Source of the DNA: Apiospora phragmitis
Taxonomy: Eukaryota > Ascomycota > Sordariomycetes > Amphisphaeriales > Apiosporaceae
DNA: 64,000 bases
NCBI GenBank assembly: GCA_038363925.1
Contig: JAQQWL010000011.1
Span: 7,440,001 to 7,504,000, forward strand
Direction: 5' to 3'
Of this stretch, positions 35,225-48,800 are shown one piece after another (position 1 is the first letter of the stretch; every line of letters begins with the position of its first letter). The translations under genes were made by a program, and so were the position numbers. Below the pieces are notes generated by a model that saw nothing but the letters and a program-made list of their open reading frames with translations, was not told the DNA's origin and searched no databases.

Positions 35225-36473
35225 TGACGAATGATGAACTTCATGCCACTTACATTAGATAGTTAGTAACTAAACGAGAGAGTATGGTATGATATGCGTG
35301 ACCTCAAGACCCTGCATCAGGTGGACGCGACATTAAAGCCGGGAGTGTCAAAACCGACATTGGCATAATCAGGCATTCGGATGCGATTCCTAAACGGAAC
35401 GCACATTTCCTTTCCACCACCACTTAAATAAAAACCTTATTTGATTGAATCCCTGCCTATCAGATGTTGTGGCGTGGCGAGGATGCATGGATGCCGTAAG
35501 CGTCGTAATATAACCAAGGTTTTGACAAGGATTTTATGCAAGACAACCAACCAACAAACCCTCACAACCACCGCGGAGAAGGAGGTCATTAAGGCTTGTT
35601 TCGAACTAGGTACGCTACCACCAAGGACGTTAGTATCTCGTGTGGGCTGCCCTATTAGATTATACCAGGAAGAGCCGGAAAGGGTGCCGTTCCTGTCAAG
35701 GCTGATCTGCATATGGTTATCTATCATCTTGAAAACCCCTGCTATGCTAGCTTCCGGCGTTTTCGTCTCCTTTTCCGTCACAACTCTGCGCCTTTCGTCT
35801 AATACAGAAGCGCCGAGGCGATCGCAAACTATCACCCAGAATCAACTGTATTGTAGTATATAGAAAAGGTTAAATTCAAGGGATCACGTTGATACCCTAC
35901 CGTCGAGATGTTATGACCTTCGCAAGAAAACCTTCTCAGTATCTTTGAGGCCATCTCCAGGGGTAGCGTGATCTATCATGTAGTCTAACATTAGACTTGG
36001 GGAGAAAGTACACTGCATTTATAACTCGCTAATATGGTAGAGTTTCGGGAAGACGTGATAGACTGACGCTGCAGTGCTTTTTTGCGTCTAGCACAGACTT
36101 CCCCGGGCTCGGACCCCCATATTCCGGCTGCCACGGCATGGACAAAAAGCAAAACATACAACACCGAGGATTCCCAGGTCGTCACCGACCCTAGTACTAA
36201 TTCGGCTCTCTGCTGCTTATATATGGGAGAGCGGACGGGATCCCTAGTATTCAGCAGGATATGGTCGTATGTATTAGACTTCTTTCGTGAGCAGCACTAT
36301 ATAGCAAAGATAGGCACAAATATGGGCGCATATTATCGATATATAATACTCCGTATCTGTACAGCTAGGCTTATTTATAAGATGTCTAATTGAACAGCCA
36401 AGCAGAGATGTCGGAATCCACACCAAGTATTGACTAGGTGTCTATTGATCCAATCCTAACCGCACCCTCCAGG
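35225..36473. other. Intergenic, no gene seen
   Basis: About 1.25 kb. Between 35437 and 35863 both strands are open for about 130 codons. Neither translation has recognisable features, and the minus-strand frame lacks a 5' ATG. Confidence 0.4.
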
Positions 36474-37916
36474 CTAGGACTTGATGCCAACACAAACATA
36501 GTACCCAATAAACAGCATTGCACAGTCGGACTAAAGGAGCAGTGGCAGTTAGCAGCAGACCACTAACCAATCCTAGAAGACGAAAACTCACCCCGACAGC
36601 AGGGTTCCAGGTGTAGAATTGCCCCAAAGTAAACTTGCCGCTGTATTTGTCGACTATCTTCTGGCAATAGTCACCGGATTGGACGAGGTAGTACGAGTTA
36701 CCTGTGAAACGCGATATTGGCCTTTGTCAGTCATCGTTCATGGTAATTGGGCATGGAGGGGTACAGGCCACACAGCTGGTTAGGGGGTTATTTCCAGCTG
36801 CAAGCAAGGTCGGTGCAGTCTCACAGTTCTTTGCGATGCCTGATTGAGTGGGCGTAGGCCCCGTCGCAGTCATGGTCGTTGTAGTCGTCGGACGGCTTGT
36901 CGGCGTCCCCGGAATACCAACACAGACATAATATCCAAGGAAAAGCTGGGAGCAGTCGGACAAAACTGCGGGATTCCACGATAGACTTTGTGGCGTGGAA
37001 TTATCAGTTCTGCTCCTGTTTATCATGTGGGGATGGAGACACTCACAAGTTGTTAAGGGTGAAGGTGCCGTACTTATCGACGATCTTCTGGCACGTGTCT
37101 CCTGAGACTACTTTGTAATAAGAATTGCCTGCCAAGGACGGTTAGCATTGTGGCCACTTGACCTAATATACCCAGCGACATTTTTCTGTCTGGATGGTTA
37201 AGGGGTTAAGCACAAGTTGATATAATTCCTGTCTGCTCCGGTTGAGGCGGGCCCGTCGTGGTTGTGGTTGTCGTCGTCGTCACACTACCACTGGCGGAGG
37301 TTCCCACGCAGTAATAATAGCCCAGGAAAAGCAGGGAACAGTCCGAGTCGACTGCAGGGTTCCATGTGTAGCTGTTGGAGTGGCATCAGCTTCATCAGGT
37401 CCCAGATTCTATCTCTACCTTTCGACAGGTGGATCAACTTACAAAGAGGCAAGGGTGAAATTCCCGAACTTGTCCACAATCTTCTGGCACGTATCGCCCG
37501 AGACGGCCTTGTAAAATGCCTTACCTTCATCTTCGTTTAGTATCTGCCTAGCCTTGCACCTGGTGTTCTTAGTACTTACAGTCGGAGGCAATGCCAGTCT
37601 GGGTAGGTGACGGGCCAGAGGGGGTAGTAGTGGTCGTTGCAGTAGTGGTTTTGGAAGAGGTGGTGGTGGTGGTGGTTGGTGGTTGGCCATCGTCCCTCTC
37701 GACGCAGTAGTCAGTGCCGGCCTTGAGCGCCGAGGAGCAGTCAACTCCCGCATTGTAGCTCTGGAAATCAGCCAGAGTGATACCCCAGTAGTCAGCAAGA
37801 GAAGCACAAGTGTCACCAGGCTCTGCGGTGACGGAGAATGTGCAGTCTCTCGAGACGAGGTGCCGGGACTGCACGACATGGACCAGCAAGAGTGCTGGAA
37901 GAAGTAGAAGCACCAT
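36474..37916 (-). CDS. Secreted four-LysM chitin-binding protein
   Basis: Seven exons (37916-37580, 37524-37443, 37371-37214, 37128-37047, 36985-36825, 36701-36592, 36530-36474) give a perfect 328-residue frame. It has a signal peptide ([15 protein letters not shown]). LysM1 is [21 protein letters not shown]. Three similar LysM domains follow, each with SGDTC or [11 protein letters not shown], a WNPAV core and a closing [12 protein letters not shown] strand. Thr-rich linkers separate them. LysM domains bind chitin oligomers. Catalysis-free secreted LysM proteins of fungi can shield cell walls or mask chitin fragments; which applies here is not visible. It sits 0.6 kb from a divergent unknown gene in a chitinase neighbourhood. 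No damage is seen. Exon pairs repeat with identical phases. Confidence 0.93.
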
Positions 37917-38514
37917 TATTACTATCGTTAGGGGTATTGGAGAAATTGATTAACCAAGGTAACCCAAGTCACTCGCGACGTGGGCAATGAGTGCTTAGAC
38001 TCAAAATTGAACAGATGGTAACTTGCTGCGTAACCTTGTCATGGACTCCTATCTGCTACTGGATTTATAACTGATTCCTTGCCTTTTCATTTCGTCACTC
38101 TATGCAGTGCACGCTACCGGATAGAAGGTGGGCTTATGTCACAAATTGGCACGAAGTGGAAAGATTACACTGCCAATGCTGGAGGCTGACCACCACTATA
38201 CTTCTTCGCTAATTGAAAGCTTGTTTTACTAGTACAAAGCTTGCCTAAAGAAGGGCCAACCCGAGGGTGTGGTGATGCCGGAAGGGGAAGATCGCATTGC
38301 TTATGTTGGAGAAGCTGACCGCCATCTGATTGTGATCAGCTTCCCTCCCGCTCCCCCTATCGTAGCCGATTATGTATCTATCCGACTTTGATGTATGCAA
38401 CGCGTGGATTGTATCTGCCAAGTGGAGTCCGGTCTCGAAGCGAAGACGACCTTGCACAACGAAAAACATCAATCCAACTTGGCATAGGTAGCCCACGTAG
38501 ATCACCACACAGTA
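37917..38514. promoter_or_regulatory. Divergent promoter region
   Basis: About 600 bases between the start codons of the four-LysM gene (minus) and the acidic unknown gene (plus). The back-to-back arrangement suggests shared regulation. No operator was identified by eye. Confidence 0.4.
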
Positions 38515-39565
38515 ATGACAGAGCAAGTTCAGAACGCGGAGTTTGAGATGGATGTGTCCCTCCCATGGGGGGCCTTTCCTGCAGAGCAGTATCTCATTGT
38601 AAGCAGCAGCAAGCACCCAATCCGATCCGATCCTACCATGTTGCTGACACGCACTGATCTGATGCCAGCGCCATTGGGAGCCAGCGTCAGCAAGGTCTGC
38701 AGTCGATCAACGACGTGATCTGATCCGTGCCTTTGTCCAACTTGATGCTATCCCCCAAGATTGGGACGCGACGGGCCGGGTCTATCAAAGCATAACTGTG
38801 ACCCGTGTACCTACAGAACAAGAGGTACGCGATGTTCTGGCACCTTGGCGACCCCTCCGTTGGCGGGAGGCAGCTCTGCATTTATGGCGAGATCGCGACG
38901 ACGAGGAGATCTGGCTCCGTACACAATACGGCCCGGATTCCGACGAGAAATTCCAACGTCTTCGAGAGGCGGACGAAGACTGTGACCCCGCCTTCGAGGA
39001 AGACTGTCGATCGTGGACAGTTCTTGACGACAAAGCATTGTTCGCCGACGACTGGTCCGCGGCGCTCGATATCCTGCCCGAGCTCGTGGGCCCGACAGCA
39101 GGCTGGGACGCACATAATCATCGCCACCTAGGCCGCCCGGACGAGCTCGAGCCGCTGCGTCGGGAGCTGCGGGACTCTGTGGCCTCGGCGCTCCGCCTCG
39201 AGGGCCAGGGCAACGACGCCGCACAGCTGAAGACCGACGACGTGGAGGCCGGCGGCGGCATGGCGCTGCAGGCGCACGTCGTGGCCACCTTCCTCTTCGT
39301 GGCCGACGCCGAGACGTTCGTGACTGAGCAGCTGCGGCTGCTCTTCCTGGACGCGCGGGGCAACATTGTGCGCGAGACACGGGTGCCGTTCGAGCAGACG
39401 TGGGAAATGCGGGACGGATGGAACGCCGGCAAGTTTCGTGACAGTAATTTCTGGTTAGATCGGGACAGGAGTGAACTTGGTGTGCAGAATGACCCTGGAA
39501 GCATTTTGGGTGAGAAGTACAAGATCTCAGGAGAGATTGGTCGAGTACTCTACCAGCTGGACTAG
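38515..39565 (+). CDS. Unknown acidic cytosolic protein within the chitinase/LysM module
   Basis: Two exons, 38515-38598 and 38681-39565, with donor GTAAGC and a plausible GGGAG acceptor, give 322 residues. An acceptor at another AG nearby cannot be excluded. There is no signal peptide or membrane helix. The protein is strongly charged with many Asp/Glu/Arg (for example READEDCDPAFEEDC) and Trp-containing motifs. It contains a region ending TVTRVPTEQEV, a central GWDAHNHRHLGRPDELE, and a beta-rich C-terminal part (ATFLFVADAETFVTEQL, RETRVPFEQTWEMRDGWN). I recognise no family. Its position between two secreted LysM genes and next to a subgroup-C chitinase suggests it belongs to the module. Immunity, regulatory or cargo roles are speculation. 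Confidence 0.7.
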
Positions 39566-39883
39566 ACACCTCAGCTCCTCGCCACGTACATTGAACACAA
39601 CGCTCATTTATATCACTGGTTCATGATTTTGTTCACATTGCAATGTCATCAATTCGATGCTAAGGTGATCATCGGTAGTAACGAGTGACTCATTAGAAGA
39701 ACTGCTTCACGCTCATAACTTCTTTCTAGGAGTAAAACATAAATCAAACTATCCGAGCAAAAGATAAGACTATGTGATAATAACTTTTGCTGCGAATGAT
39801 ACAATAGGAAGTTCAAACTTTGATAGGGGTTAAACAACATTTATCCTCCTTCGCAACATAAAGTACAAGCAACTAAAATCCAC
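39566..39883. other. Convergent intergenic region
   Basis: 318 bases between two 3' ends. Nothing recognised. Confidence 0.5.
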
Positions 39884-41879
39884 TCAAGCGCTGACACAAA
39901 CGTAGTATCCAAGAAACAGTGCCTGGCAGTTGCTTCCCACACCTGGATTCCACCCGTAGAACTGCGTTAAGTAGTCTCTCAGTATTCGCATAACCGACAA
40001 GCAAACGGGAGGGGAAATTGATGACTTATTTACCTGGGACAAGCTGATCGAGAAGGCGTCGGAAACCTTCTGGCAAGTATCACCACTGACGACCTTGTAG
40101 AACTGCTGACAGCCGGTAATGATACCGGGCTGAACGGGGGACGGCGTGGCCCCGGCGCCGCTGCCGCTGCTCGTCGGCGTGCCGGTGATGTACGTGGCGC
40201 GGTCCGGGGTGCACTGGGCGGGGATGCGGCTGGGCGAGGGCGGCACGGGCGCGCCGGCCGTGGGGAAGCAGTACTCGTCCATCAGCGACTGGCAGCCGCC
40301 GCTGTAGTCCTCCTCGTCGAGGTAGTCGAGGTCGTCGTCCGTGAGCCAGCAGTACTGCGTCTGCTGGACGAGGTCGGACGCCAGCGTGCTGTTGTAGACG
40401 GCCGTCGCCGTGATGGACGCCGTCGCCGTCGAGTCGAACTCGGTCGAGTACCACGAGGTGCTGAAGTTGGAGGCGGGGATGGTGCCGGTGGCAGATAGCC
40501 AGCTGGTGATTAGAGAAGAACTCCTTTTTTCAGGATCAGCAAAAGGACAATGCCCGATTTGGGCCACCCTCGATGACTTACAGGGTTGGCCGGGGCCGGT
40601 GGCTAATGGACGAGTTGTACTCAAATATCCCGCCTCCTGGGGGGCTAGTTTGGATGATTATCAGCTCATGACCACAGAGTCACCACCAAGTCCATTGTTG
40701 AGAAATGAGTGGCATACTTACGAGACACAGATGCTGCGCCCTTCCATGGCACCAAGATTATCACAATTTGTATGGATAGTGCTGCCGAGTGATCAGTTCG
40801 CACTCAGAATGCTCAATGGGTTGGGTATGAAATATACGTACGGGTTCCAGGATACCAGTTGGATAGTTGAGAACGACCTTCCGCTGAGGATCCCATCGCA
40901 GGTATCATTAGACCCCAGCGTGTAGATCTCGCAAGCGTCTTGCAGGCAAAGGGGCAGTCCCGGTGAGAGCGTCGTGCAGTTGTAGTCCAAGTAATTGCGA
41001 TTGATCATAAGATCAGTTCCTACTCCGTTGGCCTTGGAGACGGACTGGCAGGTGTCAGAAGACTGGACGATGTACGTCTTACCGGTGCAAGTCGGAGTGG
41101 GTGTAGGTGCAGTTGTGCTATAGTCCGCCACGGTCAGTTCTAGTTGTGGAATAGAGGAGCTGGCTAGGAGAGGGCCGTGGGGCCATCTAAGGATACCTAC
41201 GAAGTAGCTGTCGTTGTCTGTATGGCCGGTGGAGTATAGGTATAAGTGTAACTCGCAGGGTCAGCACCACATGATGATATGATGGAGGAGAATTGGTTCG
41301 GCTTGAGCTTGGCTCTTCCGTAGTCCGAGGATAACATCGCGGCCCCATACTTGAGCGCACAGTCGGAACAAGCAGCCTCTTTTCCAGCGTAGAAGCTCGA
41401 GAGACAAAACCCCGATCTAATTACCACGATTAGATGGGCTATGAACACCACACAGGGGCTGATTTGACGTAGAGAGCTACTTACGCATCTTCAATGCAAG
41501 TCAGGTTATAGGCCCAGCTCAGCCCATCGGCCAGAGCAGCAGCCGACTGAGTATAGTTGCTCTGAAGGAAGAGGGCGTACAGGTAGCTTCCACATTTGCC
41601 ATCAACGTTTGTCCGAAATGTTTCCAGAGACTGAAGACAGCTTGACGTGCAATATCGGGTAGCTTCAGTTTTGAGAAGTGCCAGACCGTTGGCTGCTTGT
41701 GCAGCTGTTACAAGGCTGTTGTTCCCATATTCACATGTGATGTTTTGTACCAACGCTGCACGACATGCTGCTGGTACTGTCACAGGAATGGCAGCTGGCG
41801 CAGACCATAGGCGGACTGCCTGCACGACAGAATGATGTAGGTGTATCACCACAAGGACTGCTATCGTGTAATAGCGCAT
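39884..41879 (-). CDS. Secreted three-LysM protein with cysteine-rich N-terminal module
   Basis: Seven exons (41879-41485, 41416-41201, 41117-40842, 40781-40722, 40644-40582, 40502-40034, 39961-39884) give a clean 518-residue protein. It has a signal peptide (YYTIAVLVVIHLHHSVVQA). The N-terminal module of about 200 residues is rich in paired cysteines (RYCTSSCLQ, ACSDCALKYG) and typical of fungal LysM proteins that accompany subgroup-C chitinases. LysM1 begins YIVQSSDTCQSVS, LysM2 CEIYTLGSNDTC (its WNP core is completed by a 60-nt exon), and LysM3 [14 protein letters not shown], ending LGYYVCVSA. A long Ser/Thr/Pro spacer with DDLDYLDEEDY precedes LysM3. It is likely to bind chitin outside the cell. 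It is transcribed divergently from the giant chitinase, as in known LysM-chitinase pairs. Confidence 0.93.
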
Positions 41880-42833
41880 CTTGGCCGACCAAGCTCGAGG
41901 GGTTGGACAAGACTGATGAGGAGGAGACTATGGTCCCACAAGAGACTGAGAAGTTAGCATCATGCTCATATGCTGCCGGTGGTGGCTTGATTTGGGTGCT
42001 CTGGTTAATGTGCGCTTTTTGTATATCTTTCTAAACAGTCATGTTTAAATGCGTATCGGCTAGAATTCAGCAATCCGATATTCTTCGGGGAACTGGGGGT
42101 GTAAGCACGTAAGTGAGATAAGCAATTAGTATAATGAACCCACCACACTTGAACCAGTAAGCAGGTTGCCCAAAGTCGTATAGCATGTCTCTCTCTGGTC
42201 AGCAGGCAAAGCCAGCTGCTCAAATATTGCAACCATCACGGTTTATTAATACTGACCGAATACATCCGTGCGCTCACCGTTCCCGGCGCCTACGGCGGAA
42301 TAACAGATCCAACCAATAAGGCCAACTAGAAGATATCAAGATAAGCAAGGAAGAAAAGTTTAGTGTGGACGAGCGGGTCAGATCTAATGAAGTTGAGGAT
42401 GAGTCAGATCTGATAACTAGGCCCTTCCGAATCTCTAGCCAATCAGTCACCATGTGGTAAGTCAACGCCGTGATGATCACCGGTCGTTAGACCTCTCGCC
42501 TTCCTAATAGGGACTCTATAGGTATTTATCACTTCGGCAGCTCGGACCGGACAAAGTTGGAAGAAGGCTGCCCGCCATCGAATGCAATCCAAGCAGGGGT
42601 AACAAGAGACTGAAGTGACTCGCTGGGCGTCGAAAGTAAGGGCCACACTGGTACAAGATGCAACTGTTCGACTACTAGCAGCGTATTGCTGGAATCATTG
42701 TGTCTGGCCGCTCGCCTTGAAATATTTGCCCTCTTCATCGTAATCTTGCTTCGTTGCCGCTTTTTGTTCCCATCAGTTAGCCATATCTTGCGTGCTAGCT
42801 GTAAGACTACACCTTAATACGAGCATCTCCATC
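41880..42833. promoter_or_regulatory. Divergent promoter region between LysM protein and chitinase
   Basis: About 950 bases separating the two start codons. No coding frame of interest. Shared control of the pair is inferred from the arrangement only. Confidence 0.45.
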
Positions 42834-45800
42834 ATGCGTTCACGTAACTTCATAAGTCGATTCTCAGTGCTTGGCCTTGTCGTCTTCTTTGGCCTCTGCT
42901 GGTCCCAGAATGCACCGCCTGCTGCCGGGGGCACCTGTTCAGATTCTGTACCATGCCAGTCCGGCTGCTGTAACTCTAACAATGCTTGTGGATTTGGACC
43001 CAAGTACTGCAGCTTCGATGCGGGCTGCAAGAGCAACTGCAATGCCACCGCTGAGTGTGGCCAATATGCTGCAGAGGCTCCTGGAGATTGTCCTATCAAC
43101 GTGTGCTGTAGGTATGTATTTCAAGTGGGCCATAAATAAAGGGGGTGACCTGCTGGCGTCGCCAAATCTCCGAAGTACCTTTGCTAACGCATGGCTCTGT
43201 TTCAGTCAATGGGGATTCTGTGGAGTGACCGAAGATTTCTGTGGCGATGGTTGTCAACCGAACTCTGAAGGCAATGGGTGCGGTGATGCTCCGTAGGTCT
43301 AACATATTATTGCTAGGAGACTTATGATTCTCCAGCGTTTCTTTTAGTTGCTGACAGCATAGCAGGCGGCCAAAGGACTGCACTTCAAACACCGACGCCC
43401 TGACTTATGAACGTCGCATTGGGTACTATGAGCTCTTTGCTGTTGAGAATTCCTGCAACGTGTTCGAGCCCGAAGAAGTCGTTGTCGCCGGCCTCACACA
43501 TCTCAACCTGGCCTTTGTCAACTTTGGCAGTGACTACAAACTCCAAACCGGAGACGGAAGCCTCATATACCGCTCCTCGCTCCTCAAGGTGAACAAGCCA
43601 GGGCTCCATGTTTGCATCTCGGTTGGAGGTTGGACTTTCAGTGACCCCCCGGATCAGACCCTTTGGTCAGATAGTAAGTCTACCGGATAGGTGAATAATC
43701 TTTCGCCAAAGAGGAATATGTTTGAGCTAATCAAGAGGGCGAATACAGTGGCCAACAGTTATACGAATCGACAGACCTTTATCAACTCTGTGGTTGACTT
43801 CCTCAAGGAATATGGCCTGGATGGCATTGATCTCGGTGAGTTGGTTTACTGTCGTGAAACTCTTCCGACGCAACGCTGAGCTGACGGCCTGATGTCTAAA
43901 CAGACTGGGAATACCCATCTGCGGATGATCGTGGCGGAATACCTTCAGATGCTGATGCTTTTGTGTTGCTGGTTTCGGATCTGCGTGATGCATTTGACGC
44001 AGCTGACCCGGGATGGACCATCTCCGTCACGCTGCCAACTAGTTACTGGTACCTACGAGGGTTTAACGTCGGATCCATGCAGAAGTACGTATCGTGGTTC
44101 AACTTGATGTCATACGACTTGGTGAGTTCTGCCCCTTGCCCGTGCCCTGATTATTTAGAACTCCCAGGATCAAGCAAACCAGGGGCCTCTTAGATTGCTC
44201 ACTAACGGGACTTTTCACCGGCACTGACAGCATGGCACTTGGGATCATGACAATCAATGGACTGGTCCATACCTCAAGGGCCATACCGACATCACTGAGA
44301 TCGATCTCGGACTTGACCTTTTGTGGCGCAACGGTATCGATCCTGCCAAAGTCGTCTTCGGCATGGGCTTTTACGGGCGCTCCTTCACCATGGCCGACCC
44401 CAACTGTTATCAGCCCAACGGTCAATGCCAGTTTAGCGTAGCGGGAAGACCCGGAACGTGCTCTGACCAAGCTGGTATCCTGACGTATCAGGAGATTGCA
44501 GCGCGGAACAGCAGCTGTGAGTCATTTCAGTTTGTTTTGTCCCCAGCCCTAGCCTCTGTATCAGTTCAACAGGCTATGCGTAGGAAGACTGACTGACCCC
44601 TTACTTTATTTCTACTAGTGGATGTACAGACGTTCTACAACTCAACGTCGACAGTCAAATTCAATGTCTATGACGGCGATCAGTGGGTCTCCTACGACGA
44701 CCAACAGTCATGGACGGACAAGAAGGCCTTTCTCTCCAAGCGTTGTTTGAGCGGCCTAATGATCTGGGCTTTGGATCAGGACAACTCGACATTCGAAGCT
44801 TATGATGGCGTTATGGGCGACACCTCGCTCCTTGAGCTCGAGGGCGGTGGCCTTAGTCCCGAAGCAACAGCTGCACTTGCTAATCAATTCGCGGCCTATA
44901 CCGGACAGAACTGCTTCGTGACACCACGATGCACTGACGGCAGTTCAGGGCAGAAGGGTTCCGACCAGGTCTGCCCGGGGGTTATCAGGTCAGTATCCTG
45001 AAGAGAAAATATTTCTCCATCAATATTCGTTGCCGCTGGTCGAGAGGTTCCTTACTAACTCGCGGAGTCAAACATAGTCTGTGGCAACAGCTCACACACC
45101 CGCACAAGCTCCAGGCCATGACTATTATGGAGACTGTAGTGAGGGTTGGTGGCGAAGCATCTGCTGTCCAAAGGATGCGCTTCCCAAGAACTGTGGCTGG
45201 GTTGGCGCGCCGGAGCGTAGCGAAATCAGCTGCTCGGGATCGTGCGGCAGCACCCAGTTTCAGCTGAACACTGACAGCTACCTGGATGCCAAAGGCGAGG
45301 ATACATGCTATTACGGCACACGATCACTCTGCTGCGACTCGACTGAGCTGATATCGGACTGCTACTGGAGTCCATGTCAAGGGCCCATATTGTCGAACCC
45401 TGAGTGTAACGATGGATACACATTCGAGGGTTACCGTCTTGACAAACCTGACGGCACGCCATGGTGCTCGGATACGTATGTGTCGCCCTTGGATGGCAGC
45501 ATGGGTAGCCCTGTTCATGGCAGTTTCAGAAGCGCGTTGTGCTGTCCGGAAAAGGAGGCCTGGAGTAATTGTGACTGGTCCAACAATGCCGGGTTTTACG
45601 ACCCTAAACAGGTCTGTATTCCGGCGCCGTGCGGCAAAAACAAGATACAGATTGCCACTGCACTCGACCCGCCTCCATCGCCCGAATCCAATCCCGAATC
45701 GACGTATCCCGTGTCTTGCGACGGTGTCGTGGCCCCGGCAGGGGCAGACATGCACTACCCTCTTTGCTGCGATCTGCAGAGCAAGTACAACAAGAAATGG

Positions 45801-48800
45801 CCAGTGGACCCCGAGAAAGTCTTCAAGACATACTATAACACTCCGGGCGATTCAGATGTTATGTGGCAGTATAGCGACGAGTACACCAACAATGACAAGG
45901 ATGACGGCAAATCAGACTCTGAGGACGGCACTGATGCGTATGGGTTCCTTATGCTCGATGGACCTGAAGGCTCCCTTGACAACGACTTCCCCAAGGTCAA
46001 TACGATTGTACGCAGCGAGGCATCCCTACCACGTGTCAAGCGATCACTGGTGACCTACAACCAAACCGTCATGGACGCCGTGTTCGACCACACCGAAGAG
46101 ACCTTCACGTTCTACTGCAACTTTCCCGCGCACTCAGCCGAATGCCAACGTCTCTGGACCGACGGGGTGGAGGACACCATTATACGCATGCCCGATCATG
46201 TGGCTGAGGGTCCATTTGCACGTATCGTGTCCATTCGGGAGCTTGTCAAGTCCGAGAGGGATGCCCACCTCCCTCCTCATCACGTCGAGCATCGAAGCCA
46301 GCAAGGAATCCACGATTCCAATCCCGTGTACGAGATGAAAATCGACTACAACTTCGGAGCCATCACGCCCAAGCGTGACGACGAGCCTGTCTATCTCCGT
46401 GTCGATTACACAAACTTGTTGGGGTATTGGGACGAGGTGGAGGCTGCTGACCCCAGCAAGAAAAGGAGCCGCATGCCGGATTGGCAGTCGCGGGTCAAGC
46501 GGGCCGCGATGAGGGACCATGCCATCAGAAAGAGGTCGACGTCGGCTCCAGTCAACATCACGGTTCCTATGGATCCTATCTTCTCACCATGCCCCAGCGG
46601 AAGGGATGAAGACTCGGGACATGAATACGCCACCAAGCAGTTGGTGGAAAAACGGCAAGTCTGTTTCATTAATGCGCCATTTTTCCGTCTACCAGACAAA
46701 ATAACTAATGCCATATCGAATCTAGTTGGTGGGGTGCAATAGGGAACTGGATCAAGAAGATGACAACCGTGGAGAAGACGGATCAGGGGGTGATTCCAAT
46801 GGGCTGGGAAGACAACATCAATCTTTTCAGGGCCCAATGGGGCTGCCCAGGCCAGACATTCTCAGCCAATCTGAAGATGGACTTGGAAGCCAACGTGCAA
46901 ATGGATGCCACATACGCATACTACTTCCAAGGCCAGTTCATTCCCCCGAAAAAGCCCGAGGTTTATGCCTACCTAGGCATGGAGCCTTCAGCATACGTCG
47001 GCCTGCATTTGGTGGGCAATGCTGTGATGCAATACACCTCCGGTCGTAAGAAGATTGTCGATACGCTAGCCTATCCCGGCCTGGCGGTGAAAGGTATTGC
47101 TGCCGTTGGTCCAACACTGGATATATATGGAGAGGTGAGTGCTCCATGGTTCAAATATCACATTTTTTTAGCATAGAAACGGCCTGACATCATGACAGAT
47201 CAGGGGTAAAATAACCCTACACGGTGAGGCATCAGCCGGGGCCACCCTTCATTTCGGTAAGGCCGAGGTGTACTGGCCCTCCAACGCCGCAGAAAGCGAG
47301 AGTGCCCAGCAACTGCTTGGTCTCGACAGCAAGGCCGAGAAGCCGGATCTCGGGACCATCGCGCCCACGTTTGAGGCCGGCGTGGAGATTGATGCGCAGC
47401 TCGACATCATAGTCACGCCTGAAGCCAACGTCGGCATCAAGATTGGCGGCGGCAGCCTGGTGAGTGCGACCATAATGGACGCGCAGCTCACGGGGTTCGT
47501 CAAGGGCGACCTCTCCTTCCAAGCATCGGGCTCGGGGACCTCACAACAGGGAAGTTTCGATATTCCTATGGTGTGTACGCCTTTTACAACTTGGGTTACA
47601 AGGCCACCGCCGTGATCCTGGGTCTCTTTGACTGGGTACGTTGTCATGCCTCCTCTGGCCGATTTCCACAAGGCACATATGCTAATTCTTCGTTCCACCA
47701 TAGACAACGGGGCCGCAACAAGCATATTCACCAGACAAGCGCGTCGATATATATGGCCCCATCAGCGGAGAGATCTCGCTCCATTCCAAAAGACACCTGG
47801 AAGAGCTATCCGGACGCAACGATACCGCCGTCGCCAAGTCCAGCCCTCTTTTTGGCCTGCTGCCACGAGCAGATGGCACCGACGACGATGTGTCGCCCAA
47901 CACACCCGACTTCACACAGCAGCTCTCCTGTCCTGCAGGCTCATCGGCCGACGTGAAGCTGCCAGAGCTCCGGTTCAACTGCGACCTCTTCGGCCCCGTC
48001 CAAGTGCTCCCTATCGGGGGCGGGCGGAGCTTCTTGCAGCAGGGCATGTGCGACGGGTGGAAGCGGATGTCGCCTCGCATTACAACGCTGACATACTCGA
48101 CTGACCAAGCACGAAACACAGAAAGGAGAAACCAGCAGTGCCCTACGGGATACTGCGAGGACGCCACATTACAGCTGGGGATAGCCACCGGGCGTGACGG
48201 AAGTACCACAGTCCGAGCGACCCCCAAACTCGAGTGCGATGAGGCCCCGTGGGCGTCAAGTGAAGAAGGGGGTAACTACCTGAATGCGGCTGAGCGCTCG
48301 GCGACCTGTGTCCCAGGGTATCAGAATGGGGGGTGGGCCGGAAGCACGTGTCAGAGTAAGTCCATCCCCAGAGAATTTGTCAAGCTACCTGGCCTAATAC
48401 TTATGATTCCCGATGGCCATCATGTACTGACAAGTTGAATCCAAATATTCAGAGATGGTAGGCGACTTGTCCACCAACTGGGGTCAGCTGGACCCAACCC
48501 TTAGCCTCCCGGCCGACCAGAAAGTCGACAACTGGGTCAAGTGGAGGGCTGACAGCGCAAAGTGGACCACTGAGGCAGGAGTGAACGCCAATGACCAGCG
48601 GCCCGTGACATACCCAAATGTCCAACCTGACCCTGACGGTATGGCTGGCCGGCCAAATGCCCAGACGTCGTGGCTCTTCCGCCGTAACTACACATGGTCA
48701 CTGGCGGAGGACACGGCCGATGCAAGTGCCTGGTGGGGTGCCATCGGTGCCCCTACTTTCGCCAATCCCTCCTATTCTGGACCAGGGGGTTGGGACTCTA

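Noticed and set aside
35437..35863. Open frames of about 130 codons on both strands
   Set aside because: Neither shows motifs, compositional organisation or splice context; the minus-strand frame lacks a 5' ATG. Treated as chance.
30160..36356. TACGGAGTA / TACTCCGTA words at about 30158 and 36348
   Set aside because: Very short palindrome-like words; two occurrences are not evidence of an element.
40570..40650. Apparent frameshift in the three-LysM gene near a C6 run
   Set aside because: Correct splicing of the 63-nt exon (PPGGGIFEYN...) to the next exon restores the frame completely; the total is a multiple of three with no stop.
43836..43903. Possible damage to the chitinase catalytic motif, since DGIDL is followed by non-family residues
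   Set aside because: A standard GTGAGT...AACAG intron lies there; splicing gives the intact DxxDxDxE motif.
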